A stretch of 52,841 nt of DNA from NCBI GenBank assembly GCA_002364535.1, contig DEYL01000021.1:28006-80846 (forward strand), given 5' to 3'. Position numbers and translations under genes: made by a program. This document shows positions 24,238 to 32,032 of this stretch, one piece after another. The notes beneath the pieces are model-generated. The model made no database searches and had not been told where the DNA came from. It saw nothing but the letters and a program-made list of their open reading frames with translations. The first letter of the stretch is position 1; each line of letters opens with the position of its first letter. Origin of the DNA: Flavobacteriaceae bacterium UBA3159. GTDB taxonomy: Bacteria > Bacteroidota > Bacteroidia > Flavobacteriales > Flavobacteriaceae.

Positions 24238-26106
24238 TTATCGACCCAATTTGACCAAAAGCACACTGATGTCGCTGGGATTGATCCCGCTGATCCTTGA
24301 GGCCTGAGATAGGTTGGTGGGCTTAATGTAATTTAGCTTTTCCTTAGCTTCGTGGGAAAGCGAAGCAAGTATATCGTAATCAAAATCATCGGGGATTTTT
24401 ATGTGATCCAAACGATTGAGCTTTTCTGCATTGGCCATTTCCTTTTCAATATATCCCGAATATTTGATCTGAATTTCCGCTTGCTCATAAACCTCATCCG
24501 TGATCTCTTGTTCCTTGATGAATGTCCTAACAGAAGGAATGTGTGCCAGGTCATTTCTGCTCAATCGGGGGCGAGACAAAATTTTACTGAGTTTGTCAGG
24601 TTGTTTTACTTGTGCGGAGTCCTTTTTCTCAAGTATGGGGTTGACTTCTTCCGGGACATAACTTTGGGTTTTGAAAAAATTAACTAGTTCCTTGGTTTTA
24701 GTGGCTTTTTCTTCTACTGCCACCAGACGGTCCTTTTTGGCCAATCCCAGATCATAAGACAAAGAGGTGAGCCTTAAGTCAGCATTGTCTTGGCGCAAAA
24801 GAGTACGGTGCTCTGCCCTGGAGGTAAACATTCTATATGGCTCCTCCGTACCTTTTGTGATCAGATCATCGATCAATACACCGATATAAGCTTGGTTTCT
24901 TTTAAGAACAAAAGGATCTTTTTGATTGATTTTAAGATGAGCGTTGATTCCTGCCATCAGTCCCTGGGATGCCGCTTCTTCATAACCGGTCGTTCCATTG
25001 ATTTGCCCTGCAAAAAACAATCCCGATACAAGCTTGGTCTCCAAACTGTTTTTTAGCTGCGTGGGAGGGAAGTAGTCGTATTCAATTGCATAGCCGGGCC
25101 GGAAGAATTTTACGTTTTCAAAACCGTTAACAGAACGTAGTGCCTGGTATTGAATGTCCTCAGGTAAAGAGGTAGAAAAACCGTTGACATAGACTTCCAC
25201 AGTATCCCAACCCTCGGGCTCAACAAAAATTTGATGCCGGGATTTGTCTGCAAAACGATTGATCTTATCTTCGATGGATGGGCAATAGCGCGGTCCTGTG
25301 CTCTGAATATTACCATTAAACATGGGTGAACGATCAAAACCCTCTCGCAGAAGGTCATGGACCTGGGGGCTGGTATGGGTAATATAACAGCTACGTTGGT
25401 GCTTTAGTTGAGTGGTGGTGATATAGCTGAATTTTGCAGGGTTTTCGTCTCCGGCTTGTTCTTCCATAACATTATAATTCAAAGAACGACCATCAACCCG
25501 GGGAGGGGTTCCCGTTTTCATTCGACCCGACTCAAAACCGAGCTTTTCCAGACTGTGGGTTAAACCGGTAGAGGCTTTTTCACCCGCACGGCCACCACCG
25601 TAGTTTTTTTCTCCGATATGGATAAGGCCATTTAGGAAGGTGCCGTTAGTCAAAACCACACTTTTGGAGCGAATGGGAATTCCCAAAGAAGTAACCACAC
25701 CTTCGATCTTGCCATCTTTTACAATGATGTCTTTGATCATATCTTGATAAAAGTCCAGGTTTTGGATTTGTTCCAAAAGCTCCCTCCATTTTTTGGAGAA
25801 GAGCATTCTATCGGATTGTACCCTTGGACTCCACATGGCAGGCCCTTTGGATTGGTTGAGCATTTTAAACTGTATGGCGGATTCGTCTGAGACAATTCCA
25901 CTGTATCCCCCAAGGGCGTCAATTTCTCTCACAATTTGACCTTTCGCAATTCCTCCCATGGCTGGGTTACAGGACATCTGACCAATGGTTTGTAAATTCA
26001 TGGTCACCAAAAGGGTTTTCGATCCAATATTGGCTGCTGCCGCAGCGGCTTCGGCTCCTGCATGACCACCGCCCACTACTACTACATCATATACTCTTTC
26101 AAACAT
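24238..26106 (-). CDS. mnmG: tRNA uridine-5-carboxymethylaminomethyl modification enzyme, FAD subunit
   Basis: A 622-residue flavoprotein (formerly GidA) that acts with MnmE to modify the wobble uridine of several tRNAs. FAD-binding GGGHAG is at residues 12-17. SCNPAMGGIAKGQ and NGTFLNGLIHIG follow. Near residue 365, FAGQINGTTGYEEAASQGL is the family signature, and a helical C-terminal domain ends EASRISGINPSDISVLL-like (SQASRISGINPSDI). mnmG is a classical origin-proximal gene, and here it is bracketed by two parS-like sites. Its ATG is 1 bp from the ybeY stop codon. Confidence 0.97.
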   Translation of the reverse strand: MFERVYDVVVVGGGHAGAEAAAAAANIGSKTLLVTMNLQTIGQMSCNPAMGGIAKGQIVREIDALGGYSGIVSDESAIQFKMLNQSKGPAMWSPRVQSDRMLFSKKWRELLEQIQNLDFYQDMIKDIIVKDGKIEGVVTSLGIPIRSKSVVLTNGTFLNGLIHIGEKNYGGGRAGEKASTGLTHSLEKLGFESGRMKTGTPPRVDGRSLNYNVMEEQAGDENPAKFSYITTTQLKHQRSCYITHTSPQVHDLLREGFDRSPMFNGNIQSTGPRYCPSIEDKINRFADKSRHQIFVEPEGWDTVEVYVNGFSTSLPEDIQYQALRSVNGFENVKFFRPGYAIEYDYFPPTQLKNSLETKLVSGLFFAGQINGTTGYEEAASQGLMAGINAHLKINQKDPFVLKRNQAYIGVLIDDLITKGTEEPYRMFTSRAEHRTLLRQDNADLRLTSLSYDLGLAKKDRLVAVEEKATKTKELVNFFKTQSYVPEEVNPILEKKDSAQVKQPDKLSKILSRPRLSRNDLAHIPSVRTFIKEQEITDEVYEQAEIQIKYSGYIEKEMANAEKLNRLDHIKIPDDFDYDILASLSHEAKEKLNYIKPTNLSQASRISGINPSDISVLLVKLGR

Positions 26107-26107
26107 A

Positions 26108-26524
26108 TCAGTGTTTCACGTGGAACAAATTTATACAATCTTCTTCCTTTGAGCGCATTAATTCTTTTTGCTCATTTGTCTTGTCATTATAGCCCAAACA
26201 GTGAAGTAAGGCGTGAGAAAGCAACCTAAGACTCTCACTTTCAATAGTTTGTGCGTGTATTTTAGCGTTTTTTTTCAAAGCATCGCACGAAATATAGGCT
26301 TCTGCCTTGATCGACTTGGATTCGGTGTAGTCAAAAGTGATGATGTCAGTATCGGTATCGTGATTAAGGTATTCTTGGTTGAGCGACAGCATGGTGTCTG
26401 TATCAACAAAATTGTATTCCAATTCTTCGACAGTATAACCCTCCTGCTCCACAATGCTGTTGAGCCAAAGCGCCAAGTCCTCCTCCGGTAAGGATAGAAA
26501 TTTATTGTGATTAAACCGAATCAA
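26108..26524 (-). CDS. ybeY: Endoribonuclease YbeY (rRNA maturation factor)
   Basis: A 138-residue metal-dependent RNase involved in 16S rRNA 3' maturation and ribosome quality control. The zinc motif is HALLHCLGYND, with two histidines and an aspartate as in other Bacteroidota members. The frame extends to a TTG at 26560 that overlaps the TATATTTG -7 box region, so I place the start at the TTG at 26522-26524 (then IRFNHNKF), about 10 bp downstream of that box. The last residues LFHVKH are encoded by the parS-like site at 26112-26127. Confidence 0.9.
   Translation of the reverse strand: MIRFNHNKFLSLPEEDLALWLNSIVEQEGYTVEELEYNFVDTDTMLSLNQEYLNHDTDTDIITFDYTESKSIKAEAYISCDALKKNAKIHAQTIESESLRLLSHALLHCLGYNDKTNEQKELMRSKEEDCINLFHVKH
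26112..26127. promoter_or_regulatory. parS-like ParB-binding palindrome, site 2
   Basis: TGTTTCACGTGGAACA differs from the parS consensus TGTTTCACGTGAAACA at one base. It lies within the last codons of ybeY, just before the mnmG ATG, 1.9 kb from site 1. A second copy next to the same gene makes a chance match unlikely. Confidence 0.78.
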
Positions 26525-26535
26525 GCTTTTTTTTG

Positions 26536-26543
26536 CAAATATA
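26536..26543 (-). promoter_or_regulatory. -7 promoter box of ybeY-mnmG
   Basis: Minus strand reads TATATTTG, a full TANNTTTG match, 11 bp upstream of the chosen ybeY TTG start. A CAAA (TTTG on the minus strand) lies further upstream at 26558-26561, but the 14 bp spacer is shorter than normal. Confidence 0.45.
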
Positions 26544-26588
26544 GAACAAAGAAAAAACAAATAATTTCATTAGGGTAAGGCATGATGT

Positions 26589-26596
26589 TATCTTTG
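26589..26596 (+). promoter_or_regulatory. -7 promoter box of gltX
   Basis: TATCTTTG matches TANNTTTG and lies 12 bp before the chosen gltX ATG. A TTTC at 26565-26568 sits at an acceptable 20 bp spacing. The longer reading frame would start inside or before this box. Confidence 0.5.
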
Positions 26597-26608
26597 ACAA
26601 AAAAAAGA

Positions 26609-28096
26609 ATGAGTGTTCGCGTTAGATTTGCCCCCAGTCCTACAGGCGCCCTTCACATTGGAGGGTTAAGAACAGCATTGTATAACTACCTCTTTGCCAA
26701 AAAGAACAAGGGAGTATTTATATTAAGAATTGAAGACACTGACCAGAACCGTAGGGTGGAGCAAGCAGAAGAATATATTATAGAGGCATTGAATTGGAGT
26801 GGTCTTCAACCCGATGAAAGTCCAGTAACACCCGGGGAGTTGGGACCTTACCGACAAAGTGAAAGGAAAAACATCTATCAAAAATATATTGAGAAACTGA
26901 TTGACAAAGGGCAGGCCTATTATGCTTTTGATACAGCCGAGGAACTGTCTGTTCTTAGAACAGAACAAGAACAGCAAAAGAAGACCTTTAAATATGGCGC
27001 CCATAATCGAATGGAACTCCAAAACGCACTAAGCCTGTCTGGTGAAACTACCGAAGAATTACTAAAAACCGTGCCATATGTAGTAAGGCTAAAAGTAAGT
27101 GCCGGGAAAAGCGTAAAGGTTAAAGACGGCGTAAGGGGATTCATTAAGGTACAAAGTGAGGAAATTGATGATAAAATATTGATGAAAGCAGACGGCATGC
27201 CGACCTATCACTTTGCCAATGTTGTTGACGATCATCTGATGGAGATAACGCATGTGATTCGTGGAGAGGAGTGGCTACCATCACTTGCATTGCACCAACT
27301 GATCTATGATGCATTTGAATGGAGCGCTCCCGAGTTTATGCATTTGCCGCTCATATTAAAACCCCAAGGAAAAGGGAAACTTTCCAAAAGAGATGGAGAC
27401 AAAATGGGTTTCCCTGTTTTTCCTTTGGCATGGGAAGGATCAAAAGAATTTAAAGAAAGAGGGTTTTTACCTGAGGCGCTAATGAACTATTTGGCACTTT
27501 TGGGATGGAGCCCTGGAACCGATGAAGAGCTTTTTGAAATGGATTCCTTGATAAAAATTTTTGATACCGAAAAGATTCAAAAGGGGGGGGCGAAGTTCAA
27601 TTTTGAAAAAGCGAGGTGGATCAATCACAAATTTTTAGGATTTACAGATGAAAAAATTATTTTCGAGCGTTTTCCAGAGTTTTTGGAATGCCTTCCGAAT
27701 ACGTGGTCTCAAAAAAAGAGAAAAGACGTCTATGCCCTTCTGAGAGATCGATTATTTTTGCTCGAGGAGCTAAAAACCCAATCTGAACTTTTTTTGGAAG
27801 ACCCTATTGATTACGATATTGAGGTAATGAACAAAATTCAAAAGCATCAACCCAAAAAGATTATCGAACAATTTTGTAAAATGATAAAAGAAGATGTTGA
27901 TTTAAAAAAATGGAAATCCAAAATTATGGAGTGGAATGAAAAGGAGGGACTCCCATTTGGAGCAATAATGCAAAGTTTAAGATTAGCCATCGTAGGCAAT
28001 TTGAGTGGACCTGATATTTTTAGTATTTGCGAGATATTGGGAAATGAGATAACTTTAAGAAGACTTGAAAATTTTTTTAATCACCAGAATAATTAA
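26609..28096 (+). CDS. gltX: Glutamate-tRNA ligase
   Basis: A 495-residue class I aminoacyl-tRNA synthetase. The HIGH-type motif is PSPTGALHIGGL (His16) and the KMSKS-type motif is GKLSKRDGDK. The start ATG at 26609 (MSVRVRFAPSPTG) is preferred to the ATG at 26582 because the -7 box lies between them. It is followed 3 bp later by the SPFH gene. A separate glnS is present at 29046, so this GltX is expected to charge only tRNA-Glu. Confidence 0.96.
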   Translation: MSVRVRFAPSPTGALHIGGLRTALYNYLFAKKNKGVFILRIEDTDQNRRVEQAEEYIIEALNWSGLQPDESPVTPGELGPYRQSERKNIYQKYIEKLIDKGQAYYAFDTAEELSVLRTEQEQQKKTFKYGAHNRMELQNALSLSGETTEELLKTVPYVVRLKVSAGKSVKVKDGVRGFIKVQSEEIDDKILMKADGMPTYHFANVVDDHLMEITHVIRGEEWLPSLALHQLIYDAFEWSAPEFMHLPLILKPQGKGKLSKRDGDKMGFPVFPLAWEGSKEFKERGFLPEALMNYLALLGWSPGTDEELFEMDSLIKIFDTEKIQKGGAKFNFEKARWINHKFLGFTDEKIIFERFPEFLECLPNTWSQKKRKDVYALLRDRLFLLEELKTQSELFLEDPIDYDIEVMNKIQKHQPKKIIEQFCKMIKEDVDLKKWKSKIMEWNEKEGLPFGAIMQSLRLAIVGNLSGPDIFSICEILGNEITLRRLENFFNHQNN

Positions 28097-28099
28097 ATC

Positions 28100-29044
28100 A
28101 TGGACCTATCTACTTATGTAATTATTTTTTTAATAGTACTCTTTTTGATCTCGGGTATCTTTGTTGTAAAACAACAGACTTCTGCAGTGATCGAACGATT
28201 TGGTAAATTCATTGCCATTCGTAAACCAGGCCTTCACTTTAAAATTCCCATTATTGACAAAATCGCGGGAAGGGTAAGCTTAAGGATTCTTCAATTGGAT
28301 GTGATTGTCGAGACCAAAACCAAAGACGATGTTTTTGTAAAACTGAAGGTCTCTGTTCAATACAAAATACTGCCCAATAATGTTTACGATGCCTTTTATA
28401 AACTAGACTTTCCCCAAGACCAGATTACTTCCTATGTCTTTGATGTGGTTAGGGCTGTTGTACCTAAGATGAGGCTTGACGATGTTTTCGAGAAAAAGGA
28501 TGAAATCGCCAATGCAGTAAAAGGGGAGTTAAATGATGCAATGATTAACTATGGTTACGATATCATTAAAGCTTTAGTAACGGATATCGACCCCGACGGA
28601 GAAGTAAAAACAGCCATGAACCGGATCAATGCCGCTGAGCGACAAAAGATCGCTGCTCAGTACGAAGGAGATGCTGCAAGAATATTGATTGTAGAAAAAG
28701 CTAAAGCAGAGGCAGAAAGCAAAAGACTTCAGGGACAGGGGATTGCTGATCAAAGAAGAGAGATCGCCAGAGGGCTTGAGGAATCCGTTGATGTGCTTAA
28801 CAATGTAGGAATAAACTCTCAAGAGGCGTCAGCCCTTATTGTTGTTACCCAACACTACGACACCCTACAGTCCATCGGTGAAGAGACCAATAGCAATCTG
28901 ATTTTATTGCCCAATTCACCACAGGCCGGCAGTGATATGCTGAATAATATGGTGGCCTCCTTCACGGCCAGTAACCAGATCGGTGAAGCAATGAAAGTAG
29001 AGAATCAAAAAAAGCAGAATAAAGGAAAAACGGAGGGGGAGTAG
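28100..29044 (+). CDS. SPFH/Band 7 family membrane protein (stomatin-like)
   Basis: A 314-residue protein with one N-terminal membrane helix (residues about 5-24). A prohibitin-homology domain follows (ERFGKFIAIRKPGLHFKIP, then VKLKVSVQYKI), with a long alanine- and glutamate-rich coiled coil (INAAERQKIAAQYEGDAARI) that drives oligomerisation. Such proteins form membrane microdomain scaffolds and often regulate proteases such as FtsH. No NfeD or protease partner is adjacent. It is likely co-transcribed with gltX, 3 bp upstream, and converges with glnS. Confidence 0.88.
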   Translation: MDLSTYVIIFLIVLFLISGIFVVKQQTSAVIERFGKFIAIRKPGLHFKIPIIDKIAGRVSLRILQLDVIVETKTKDDVFVKLKVSVQYKILPNNVYDAFYKLDFPQDQITSYVFDVVRAVVPKMRLDDVFEKKDEIANAVKGELNDAMINYGYDIIKALVTDIDPDGEVKTAMNRINAAERQKIAAQYEGDAARILIVEKAKAEAESKRLQGQGIADQRREIARGLEESVDVLNNVGINSQEASALIVVTQHYDTLQSIGEETNSNLILLPNSPQAGSDMLNNMVASFTASNQIGEAMKVENQKKQNKGKTEGE

Positions 29045-29045
29045 A

Positions 29046-30710
29046 CTAACTTTTTTTCCATTTATCTCTTAGACCAACAGTCTTGTTAAATACCAAATGT
29101 TCATCGGTTTTGTTTTCTAGAATGAAATAACCCAATCGTTGGAATTGGAATTTCTCACCTGCAGCTGCACTGACCACAGCGGGTTCAATATAACCTCGGA
29201 CTTGACTGAATGATTCTGGATTGACGAACCGGGCCGAGTTTTCGTCTTTATTTTTATCAGGCTCTTCGACGGAAAACAAACGATCATACATATTCACCTT
29301 AATAGGGTGAGCGTGTGCTCTAGAGACCCAGTGTAGGGTTCCTTTGACTTTTCTTTGGCTTTCCTCTGTGCCGGAACCACTCTTACTCAAGGGGTCATAG
29401 CTACAAATGATTTCTGTAATGTTGCCTTGAGCGTCTTTTGCCACCTCTTCTCCTTTGATGATGTATGCGTTTTTGAGGCGTACTTCTTTGCCAAGGGTCA
29501 ACCTAAAAAACTTTCTGTTGGCTTCCTCCTTAAAGTCCTCTCTTTCTATATATAAGCTTCCAGAAAAAGGAACTTCTCTAAAGCCTGCTTTTTCATCTTC
29601 GGGGTTGTTTTCGGCTTTGAGCATTTCGGTTTGTCCATCAGGATAATTTTTTATCGTTAGCTTAACCGGATTTAGAACCGCCATTACCCTCGGAGCAATT
29701 TTGTTTAAATGTTCACGGACACAAAACTCCAAAAGCGATACATCTATGATGTTTTCTCTTTTTGCGACCCCGGCCGTATTGACAAAGTTTTTTAGGGATT
29801 CGGGAGTGTACCCTCTTCTTCTCAATCCGCTTATGGTGGGCATTCTGGGGTCATCCCATCCCGACACATGAGATTGGTCAATCAGCGCTTTTAGTTTTCT
29901 CTTACTCATAACTGTATAGGAAAGATTCAGCCTGGCAAATTCCCTTTGTTTGGGTCGGATAGTATCCAAGGGGGATAGTGCATCTAAAAACCAATCATAG
30001 AGTTCACGGTGCGGCTTGAATTCCAAAGAACACAATGAGTGAGAGATCTGTTCAATGTAATCCGACTCCCCATGAGTCCAGTCATACATGGGGTAAATAC
30101 ACCAGTCGTCACCCGTTCGATGGTGGGTTTTGAATAGCACTCTATACATAACTGGATCCCTCAAAAGCATATTGGGAGCAGCCATATCGATTTTTGCTCT
30201 AAGTACATGATCCCCTTCTTGGTGTTTTCCATCCTTCATCTCTTGAAAGAGTGTTAAATTATCATCTTTAGAGCGATTGCGAAAGGGGCTGGGTTTTCCT
30301 GGCTGCGTCGGTGTGCCCTTTTGTTCGGATATTTGCTGGGAGGTTTGAGAGTCAACATATGCTAAGCCCTTGTTAATCAGTGTTTTAGCCCACTCAAAAA
30401 GTTGAGGAAAATAGTCTGAGGCATAGCACTCTTTGTCCCACCGAAAACCCAGCCATTCGATGTCATATTTGATGGCTTGTACATACTGCGTTTCTTCTTT
30501 AGCAGGATTGGTATCGTCAAACCTGAGGTTTACCGGAGCTTTGTACCTATTGCCTAAATTAAAATTGAGGCATATTGCCTTTACGTGGCCGATATGGAGA
30601 TAGCCGTTGGGCTCGGGAGGAAACCTGAACCTAAGCAAGTCGGAAGAAAGCCCAGAGTTAAAGTCTTCCTCTATGATGTTTTCAATAAAATTGAGGGTCT
30701 TTTCTGACAT
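29046..30710 (-). CDS. glnS: Glutamine-tRNA ligase
   Basis: A 554-residue class I synthetase. It has FRFPPEPNGYLHIGHVKA with HIGH at residues 39-42, RFDDTNPAKE, and the second motif VMSKRKLK. The C-terminal anticodon-binding beta-barrels are complete. The frame begins at a TTG overlapping the -7 box; the ATG at 30708-30710 is chosen. It is divergent from folB, an arrangement I have seen often in Flavobacteriia. Confidence 0.96.
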   Translation of the reverse strand: MSEKTLNFIENIIEEDFNSGLSSDLLRFRFPPEPNGYLHIGHVKAICLNFNLGNRYKAPVNLRFDDTNPAKEETQYVQAIKYDIEWLGFRWDKECYASDYFPQLFEWAKTLINKGLAYVDSQTSQQISEQKGTPTQPGKPSPFRNRSKDDNLTLFQEMKDGKHQEGDHVLRAKIDMAAPNMLLRDPVMYRVLFKTHHRTGDDWCIYPMYDWTHGESDYIEQISHSLCSLEFKPHRELYDWFLDALSPLDTIRPKQREFARLNLSYTVMSKRKLKALIDQSHVSGWDDPRMPTISGLRRRGYTPESLKNFVNTAGVAKRENIIDVSLLEFCVREHLNKIAPRVMAVLNPVKLTIKNYPDGQTEMLKAENNPEDEKAGFREVPFSGSLYIEREDFKEEANRKFFRLTLGKEVRLKNAYIIKGEEVAKDAQGNITEIICSYDPLSKSGSGTEESQRKVKGTLHWVSRAHAHPIKVNMYDRLFSVEEPDKNKDENSARFVNPESFSQVRGYIEPAVVSAAAGEKFQFQRLGYFILENKTDEHLVFNKTVGLRDKWKKS

Positions 30711-30722
30711 CTGAAATTTTGT

Positions 30723-30730
30723 CAAAGATA
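30723..30730 (-). promoter_or_regulatory. -7 promoter box of glnS
   Basis: Minus strand reads TATCTTTG, a full TANNTTTG match, 12 bp before the glnS ATG. No clear -33 element. The promoter of folB begins 16 bp away on the other strand. Confidence 0.5.
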
Positions 30731-30745
30731 TTAAAAGCTTAATTC

Positions 30746-30778
30746 TTTGAATATAATTACGCTGATATTATATATTTG
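30746..30778 (+). promoter_or_regulatory. Consensus Bacteroidota promoter of folB
   Basis: TTTG at 30746-30749, a 21 bp spacer, and TATATTTG at 30771-30778. The match to TTTG / TANNTTTG is complete. The GTG start of folB follows 14 bp after the box. Confidence 0.7.
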
Positions 30779-30792
30779 TTAAAAGCCGAAAA

Positions 30793-31143
30793 GTGGGACA
30801 AGTATTACTAAACAATATCAGAATTTACGCATTTCACGGTTGCATGGATGAAGAAGAACGAATTGGAGGTGATTATATCGTCAACCTAGAGGTAGAAACA
30901 GACATGGTTCAGCCGTCAAAATCGGATTTGCTTGAGGATGCGGTAGACTATGTAAGTCTCAATGCGATTGTAAAAGAAGAGATGTCTATTCGATCCAAGT
31001 TATTGGAGCATGTTGCGCAGCGAATCATGGACAGGATTTTGAAACAATTTCCCAAGGTAGAGGGCGTAGCGATCTCTGTGGCCAAGCAGAACCCACCCAT
31101 CGGTGGAGATGTTGGGGAAGTGTGTGTTCGTTTAAAAGGTTAA
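30793..31143 (+). CDS. folB: Dihydroneopterin aldolase
   Basis: A 116-residue folate-pathway enzyme that splits dihydroneopterin into hydroxymethyl-dihydropterin and glycolaldehyde. Conserved parts are NNIRIYAFHGCMDEEERIGG near the N terminus and the central DLLEDAVDYVSLNAIVKEEM. The C terminus has VSVAKQNPPIGGDVG-like spacing (SVAKQNPPIGGDV). The start is a GTG at 30793, set by the promoter just upstream. The tRNA-Cys gene follows after 43 bp. Confidence 0.93.
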   Translation: MGQVLLNNIRIYAFHGCMDEEERIGGDYIVNLEVETDMVQPSKSDLLEDAVDYVSLNAIVKEEMSIRSKLLEHVAQRIMDRILKQFPKVEGVAISVAKQNPPIGGDVGEVCVRLKG

Positions 31144-31172
31144 GACAAAAGCCTAAAAAGCTTAAAATTTAT

Positions 31173-31180
31173 TATTTTTG
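31173..31180 (+). promoter_or_regulatory. -7 promoter box of the tRNA-Cys gene
   Basis: TATTTTTG matches TANNTTTG and ends 6 bp before the first base of the mature tRNA, where a transcription start would be expected. No clear -33 element; read-through from folB is also possible. Confidence 0.45.
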
Positions 31181-31186
31181 CCGCAT

Positions 31187-31257
31187 GGCATCGTGGCCGA
31201 GTGGCTAGGCAGAGCTCTGCAAAAGCTTGTACAGCGGTTCGAATCCGCTCGATGCCT
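31187..31257 (+). tRNA. tRNA-Cys (anticodon GCA)
   Basis: A 71-base cloverleaf. The acceptor stem is GGCATCG paired with CGATGCC. The D arm is GCC/GGC. The anticodon stem GAGCT pairs with AGCTT around loop CTGCAAA, giving anticodon GCA. The T arm is AGCGG/CCGCT around TTCGAAT. The discriminator base is T, the expected identity element of cysteine tRNA. CCA is not encoded. It is the only tRNA in the window. Confidence 0.95.
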
Positions 31258-31261
31258 CTTT

Positions 31262-31290
31262 ATCCCGTTGAACCAACGGGATTTTTTTTA
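31262..31290 (+). terminator. Intrinsic terminator after tRNA-Cys
   Basis: ATCCCGTT (31262-31269) pairs perfectly with AACGGGAT (31275-31282) around loop GAACC, followed by a run of T. It ends the tRNA (and possibly folB) transcript on the plus strand. The reverse direction has no T run, so it is not a good terminator for the opposing gene, whose stop codon overlaps its T tract. Confidence 0.85.
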
Positions 31291-32004
31291 TTTCATTTCG
31301 AAAATTTGGCCTCCAATGGTCTTTTTGGTTACAATTTTTTTAGGGTTTCCATAGATTCTAATAATGCCTCCCGCAGTTACTCTTGCTTCCAAAAGTTCGG
31401 TGGCATAGACATAAGACATTCCTCCTGCTGTAACGTTGACCTTGGTCTGTTCGGTTTCAAAAATTTCTCCTTCACAAGCACCTCCACTGCTTACGGATGA
31501 TTGGTGGTTAGTTACTTTTCCTAAAAGAAAAAGCTTACCTCCCGTACTTACAATAGAAGTGAGTTTTTCGCCCTCAAATTTGAAATTCATTGTAGCTCCT
31601 TCTTGTACCTTAAGGGAGATACTGGTCTGTTTATAGGTACTATCTACCTTGAGACTGGATCCTTGATACAATGTGATTTCATCCAGCAATCCTGTATGGT
31701 ATAGTTCTACATAGGTAAACGTTGGGTTGAGTATGTGTTCTAGAGAGTGCCTGATTTTAAGAGTTTGCCCCTTGATCTTAGCAACCACATCCATACGGTC
31801 TTCTCCGCTAATCAACAACTTATTTTTATTGGCTGGTATGAGTTTAACTTCTATACCTGAATATACTTTTAGGTTGATGAATTCTCTCACATTGAGTTGT
31901 CTTTCGTAACTCGTATCTGTTTGTGGCTCTTGTTCTTGTGCGGAAATTGAGACAGAAAAACCCACCAAACAAATGGAACATAAAAAATGGCGAAATATAT
32001 TCAT
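31288..32004 (-). CDS. Exported protein with head GIN domain (DUF2807)
   Basis: A 238-residue secreted or periplasmic protein with a signal peptide ending near VSISAQ. The mature part is a repetitive beta-solenoid: VKLIPANKNKLLISGEDR, then repeated short strands with glycine pairs (SSGGACEGEI, TAGGMSYVYA, TAGGIIRIYG). That is the auto-transporter-adhesin head GIN/DUF2807 pattern. Function unknown, possibly surface or envelope related. The frame begins at a TTG inside a -7 box; the ATG at 32002-32004 is used. Confidence 0.82.
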   Translation of the reverse strand: MNIFRHFLCSICLVGFSVSISAQEQEPQTDTSYERQLNVREFINLKVYSGIEVKLIPANKNKLLISGEDRMDVVAKIKGQTLKIRHSLEHILNPTFTYVELYHTGLLDEITLYQGSSLKVDSTYKQTSISLKVQEGATMNFKFEGEKLTSIVSTGGKLFLLGKVTNHQSSVSSGGACEGEIFETEQTKVNVTAGGMSYVYATELLEARVTAGGIIRIYGNPKKIVTKKTIGGQIFEMK

Positions 32005-32019
32005 TGGGTTAAGTTTAAT

Positions 32020-32027
32020 CAAAATTA
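32020..32027 (-). promoter_or_regulatory. -7 promoter box of the GIN-domain gene
   Basis: Minus strand reads TAATTTTG, a full TANNTTTG match, in the 28 bp gap between rnr and this gene. It suggests the gene is not simply read through from rnr. Confidence 0.4.
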
Positions 32028-32032
32028 ACTAA

